Below are positions 25,197 through 27,323 of a stretch of 27,323 nt of DNA, piece after piece. The first letter of the stretch is position 1. Each line of letters opens with the position of its first letter. Below the pieces are notes generated by a model. The model was not told the origin of the DNA and searched no databases. It worked only from the letters and a program-made list of their open reading frames with translations. Source of the stretch: JAQICB01 sp046482735 (lineage in GTDB: Bacteria; Bacteroidota; Bacteroidia; Bacteroidales; UBA1715); contig JAWOEL010000137.1 of the NCBI GenBank assembly GCA_046482735.1, positions 1 to 27,323 on the forward strand, given 5' to 3'. The position numbers and the translations under genes are program-made.

Positions 25197-25271
25197 CGGG
25201 GTGTAGCACAGTCCGGTTAGTGTACCTGGTTTGGGACCAGGGGGTCGCAGGTTCGAATCCTGCCACCCCGA
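25197..25271 (+). tRNA. tRNA-Pro (anticodon TGG)
   Basis: 75 bases with a full cloverleaf. The acceptor stem is CGGGGTG (25197-25203) with CACCCCG (25264-25270) and discriminator A. The D stem is GCAC/GTGT. The anticodon stem is CCTGG/CCAGG around loop TTTGGGA, giving anticodon TGG. The T arm is GCAGG-TTCGAAT-CCTGC. CCA is not encoded. It is followed closely by an intrinsic terminator. Confidence 0.96.
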
Positions 25272-25278
25272 CTTTTTT

Positions 25279-25312
25279 AAAAAGCTTGTTATGTATATAG
25301 CAAGCTTTTTTT
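25279..25312 (+). terminator. Intrinsic terminator of the tRNA-Pro transcript
   Basis: AAAAAGCTTG (25279-25288) pairs perfectly with CAAGCTTTTT (25301-25310) around a 12-base loop, ending in a T-run. It lies 7 bases after the tRNA. Confidence 0.88.
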
Positions 25313-25339
25313 ATTGTATTCCATCATGAAGTTTTTCGT

Positions 25340-25483
25340 TTACATTTTAGGGATCAAGTCAAAAAGTTGTGGGATTTTCATTTTACGCATAAATTTTAGA
25401 TAATCTAAAAAGAAATTTCTATTACTGTTTGAACATATTTGAGTATCTATATGGTCTAGAAATTTTGTAATGATGTTTTGCAT
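25340..25483 (-). CDS. Short orphan ORF downstream of rhuM, possibly a gene remnant
   Basis: 47 codons from ATG at 25483 (55 from a GTG at 25507, which directly follows an in-frame stop). The peptide begins MQNIITKFLDHIDTQIC and ends FMRKMKIPQLFDLIPKM. It has the mixed polar/hydrophobic spacing of a helical protein rather than low-complexity noise, and starts about 60 bases after the rhuM stop on the same strand. I recognise no family. It could be the surviving N-terminal piece of a larger gene such as a transposase, but there is no direct support for that. Confidence 0.3.
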   Translation of the reverse strand: MQNIITKFLDHIDTQICSNSNRNFFLDYLKFMRKMKIPQLFDLIPKM

Positions 25484-25543
25484 GGCATTTGTTAAAAATT
25501 TTACCACCTAAATATATTTAAAATCATGCGAATACATTATATA

Positions 25544-26578
25544 TCATTCCTTCTTTTTATCAATTTGTTTTATCATTCTATCAAAGTCCGATTCAAACAA
25601 TCTATCCTGTATTTTTCTGTATTTTTCAAATTCACTCTCAGCATGTGCTTTTGCAATTTCGGATGAAACTTTTCCGGCATTTTGCAATATTTCCCTGTCT
25701 GTTGCTGCAATAAATTTATTTAAACGAGTTTCCCAATCTTCCATAGTCATAGGAATTTGCCTTAACGCCATGTCTTCGGCAATATCCAGATAAGCAGAAA
25801 CCAAGCGTTGTAGTTGTTGCATTTCATTTTCCGACAGGTAATTTTTTGCCACACTTATATCGAATTTTTGAATTTTGCCTTTGGGTGCATCTTTCCATGT
25901 AATAAGCCCCATATTATCCTTTCTATGATTGGCTCTATCAACAATCACTTCGGCAGCTGTTTGACCATGAATAGCCCAATGCAGTTTATTTTGTACGGTG
26001 GCAAAAAAGCGCTTTGTAGCTTGTGCTGTTACATCATAATCTATAGCTGTTATATAAATGTCGGTAATTTTTTGATAGAATTTTCTTTCACTCAAACGTA
26101 TTTCCCGAATGCGTTGTAATTGCTCTTCAAAATATTTTTTTCCGAGTATTGTGCCATCATTTTTTAGTCGTTCATCATCCATTGTAAAACCTTTGATGGT
26201 AAATTCCCGGATAATGTTGGTAGCCCACTTCCGAAACTGCACTGCCCTTTCGGAATTAACCTTGTAGCCAACAGCTATGGTAGCCGATAGATTATAATGT
26301 TTTGCATTGTAGCTTTTGCCATCGGAGGCAGTTATTCGAAAATTTCGAATAACTGAATCTTCCTGCAACTCACTGTCGGCAAATATTTTTTTTAAGTGAT
26401 AATTTATCGTGTGGGTTTCAACATTATACAGCACGCCCATCATTTTTTGGGTAAGCCAGATGTTTTCATCGGCATAAACCGCTTCTACGCCACCTTCGCC
26501 ATGTGCAGCAATAAAGGTTAGATATTCGGCTGCAGACGAACGTACTATATCGCTTATATTTTTCTTTTTATCTGCCAT
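25544..26578 (-). CDS. rhuM: RhuM family protein (virulence_RhuM type)
   Basis: 344 residues, full length for the family. The N-terminal half has the DNA-binding-like pattern IWLTQKMMGVLYNVETHTINYHLKKIF, then VIRNFRITASDGKSYNAKHYNLSAT, AVQFRKWAT and GFTMDDERLKNDGTILGKKYFEEQL. The C-terminal half has RKFYQKITDIY, FFATVQNKLHWAIHGQTAAE, MGLITWKDAPKGK and ALRQIPMTMEDW, ending in a charged helical tail (ILQNAGKVSSEIAKAHAESEFEKY). The family is named after a Salmonella pathogenicity island gene. It is common on genomic islands and near restriction or toxin-antitoxin genes, and its biochemical role is unresolved. Its position just past tRNA-Pro and near a HigA-type antitoxin fits an accessory island. 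Confidence 0.93.
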   Translation of the reverse strand: MADKKKNISDIVRSSAAEYLTFIAAHGEGGVEAVYADENIWLTQKMMGVLYNVETHTINYHLKKIFADSELQEDSVIRNFRITASDGKSYNAKHYNLSATIAVGYKVNSERAVQFRKWATNIIREFTIKGFTMDDERLKNDGTILGKKYFEEQLQRIREIRLSERKFYQKITDIYITAIDYDVTAQATKRFFATVQNKLHWAIHGQTAAEVIVDRANHRKDNMGLITWKDAPKGKIQKFDISVAKNYLSENEMQQLQRLVSAYLDIAEDMALRQIPMTMEDWETRLNKFIAATDREILQNAGKVSSEIAKAHAESEFEKYRKIQDRLFESDFDRMIKQIDKKKE

Positions 26579-27038
26579 GGCTAATTTACTTTTTCAATTT
26601 CTCCTTCCCAAACCTCTTGTGTTAGGTTTTCTAACCGATCATTATTTATCATTTAAAATTTATCTTCTGTTAATTTGAAATTCAAAACTCTAAAAATACA
26701 ACAAAGCTTTCAATTAGCACGCGGCGTTGCCAAAAACTGCACTCGTGAAAGTTCAAGTATCAAATTTTCAATCCGTTTTTTCAATTTTATAATCAGGTTA
26801 TTTCTATTTAACTCGGTCTTTTAACCCTGCATACAACGCCAATTCCCCGTACAAACAGGACAGGCTGTCTAAAACCTCCATCAAATTTCAATAATTTAAT
26901 CAAATATAAAGGATTTTTGGAAAACCGGAAGAGTAATCAAACAAAACCCTTGATAAGTGCATAAGGTTTATTTCTACCGGGATTCATTGCGTGGTTTTGC
27001 ATGGGCTTGGAGGACTATATATTGGCAAAATGTGCACT
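26579..27038. other. Gene-poor stretch with inverted GGCGTTG/CAACGCC repeats
   Basis: 460 bases between rhuM and the HigA-type gene with no ORF of normal size. It is visibly richer in G+C than the neighbouring spacers. GGCGTTG (26723-26729) and CAACGCC (26834-26840) form an inverted pair 118 bases end to end. On the minus strand a TATATTTG -7-like element (26905-26898) precedes a 25-codon ORF starting MEVLDSLSCLYGELALYAG, which runs into the repeat. A 21-codon minus ORF (MQNHAMNPGRNKPYALIKGFV) lies upstream of that. The layout recalls the noncoding ends of integron-like gene cassettes, but the integron core-site consensus is not met. Confidence 0.4.
26723..26840. repeat. Inverted 7-base repeat pair, possible cassette-end element
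   Basis: GGCGTTG at 26723-26729 is exactly inverted as CAACGCC at 26834-26840. The size (118 bases) is in the range of cassette recombination sites, but neither arm extends to RYYYAAC/GTTRRRY. It may instead be a dispersed noncoding repeat of the genome. Confidence 0.35.
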
Positions 27039-27323
27039 TTAATAGTCTACAATTAAGTTCTCATATGGAATTTTCAACTCATTATGAAGCTTGCGAATCA
27101 TTTTTAATGTCAATTTACGTTTCCGGCTAAATATTTCGGAAACTCTACTCTTATATCCAAGTATTTTAGCCAAGTCACTTTTTTTCATATCCATTTGCTC
27201 CATACGAAATTTAATCGCCTCAATCGGATCTGGTGACTCAATCGGATAATATTCGTCTTCATACTTTTCAATTAAAATGCTCAATATTTCTGCTTCATCA
27301 CCTTCTGGTGAATCAATATGACC
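27039..27323 (-). CDS. higA: HigA-type antitoxin / XRE-family regulator (cut by right window edge)
   Basis: The reading frame is open from the right edge: it begins GHIDSPEGDEAEILSILIEKYEDEYYPIESPDPIEAIKF when read in pieces, so the apparent start at 27284 (a TTG codon) is internal and the true start is outside. 94 residues are visible. The N-terminal part with TPEGDE-like SPEGDEAEIL and the Y-x-I-x-x-P-D-P-I-E-A-I motif is typical of the longer HigA antitoxins. It is followed by a helix-turn-helix (MKKSDLAKILGYKSRVSEIFSRKRKLT) and KMIRKLHNELKIPYENLI. These proteins neutralise an mRNA-cleaving HigB toxin and repress their own operon. The toxin gene would lie upstream, beyond 27323, and is not visible. 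Confidence 0.88.
   Translation of the reverse strand, partial: GHIDSPEGDEAEILSILIEKYEDEYYPIESPDPIEAIKFRMEQMDMKKSDLAKILGYKSRVSEIFSRKRKLTLKMIRKLHNELKIPYENLIVDY

Noticed and set aside
26723..26840. True integron attC site
   Set aside because: The arms do not extend to the RYYYAAC/GTTRRRY core sites and no integrase is in view, so it is reported only as an inverted repeat.
1..27323. CRISPR array, prophage or complete insertion sequence
   Set aside because: No regularly spaced repeats, no phage structural genes, no integrase or transposase motif were found.

Overview
The window looks like a chromosome segment of an AT-rich, probably anaerobic member of the Bacteroidota, most likely Bacteroidales or a close relative. 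This rests on the gene families and gene order (mutL followed by two rhomboids and an endonuclease-like membrane protein), on several matches to the Bacteroidota promoter signature TAnnTTTG, on a C-terminal type IX secretion sorting domain, on a PorE-like OmpA protein, and on a full-length pyruvate:ferredoxin oxidoreductase. No species can be named from this.

Layout. Positions 1-213 (minus) hold the N-terminal part of a surface lipoprotein cut by the left edge. Positions 620-5522 (minus) form one tightly packed operon, read right to left: a small membrane protein, mutL, rhomboid A, rhomboid B, and an endonuclease/exonuclease/phosphatase membrane protein, with ATGA overlaps at the last two junctions. 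A major facilitator transporter follows (5748-6953, minus). On the plus strand, 7312-10048 is an FKBP-type lipoprotein, a DHH phosphoesterase of the NrnA type and tcdA. On the minus strand, 10185-12719 is queE followed by a TPR/beta-propeller/OmpA protein resembling the type IX secretion component PorE. A secreted M23 peptidase (12869-14581, plus) and an alpha-oxoamine synthase (14724-15977, minus) converge on a shared terminator. Then come a 737-residue type IX secretion cargo protein (16367-18580), nifJ (18740-22321), yebC and purU (22617-24238) and an outer-membrane barrel protein (24279-25010), all plus.

The core part ends at a tRNA-Pro(TGG) gene (25197-25271). It is preceded by a tRNA-Pro-like degenerate copy that can fold into its own structure, downstream of a textbook Bacteroidota promoter. 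Past the tRNA the content becomes accessory: a short orphan ORF, a RhuM-family protein, a gene-poor stretch bounded by GGCGTTG/CAACGCC inverted repeats, and a HigA-type antitoxin cut by the right edge.

How the genes fit together: several products serve the cell envelope (rhomboids, FKBP lipoprotein, M23 peptidase, beta-barrel, PorE-like protein, type IX cargo, and an acyl-amino acid condensing enzyme probably feeding sphingolipid- or sulfonolipid-type lipids). Others are housekeeping for DNA repair (mutL), tRNA modification (queE, tcdA), nucleotide turnover (NrnA-like), translation (yebC), one-carbon metabolism (purU) and anaerobic pyruvate oxidation (nifJ). I found no CRISPR array, complete insertion sequence or intact phage. 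The most unusual signals are the tRNA-Pro-like element, a probable noncoding RNA between two terminators upstream of yebC, and the cassette-like repeat region near the right edge.
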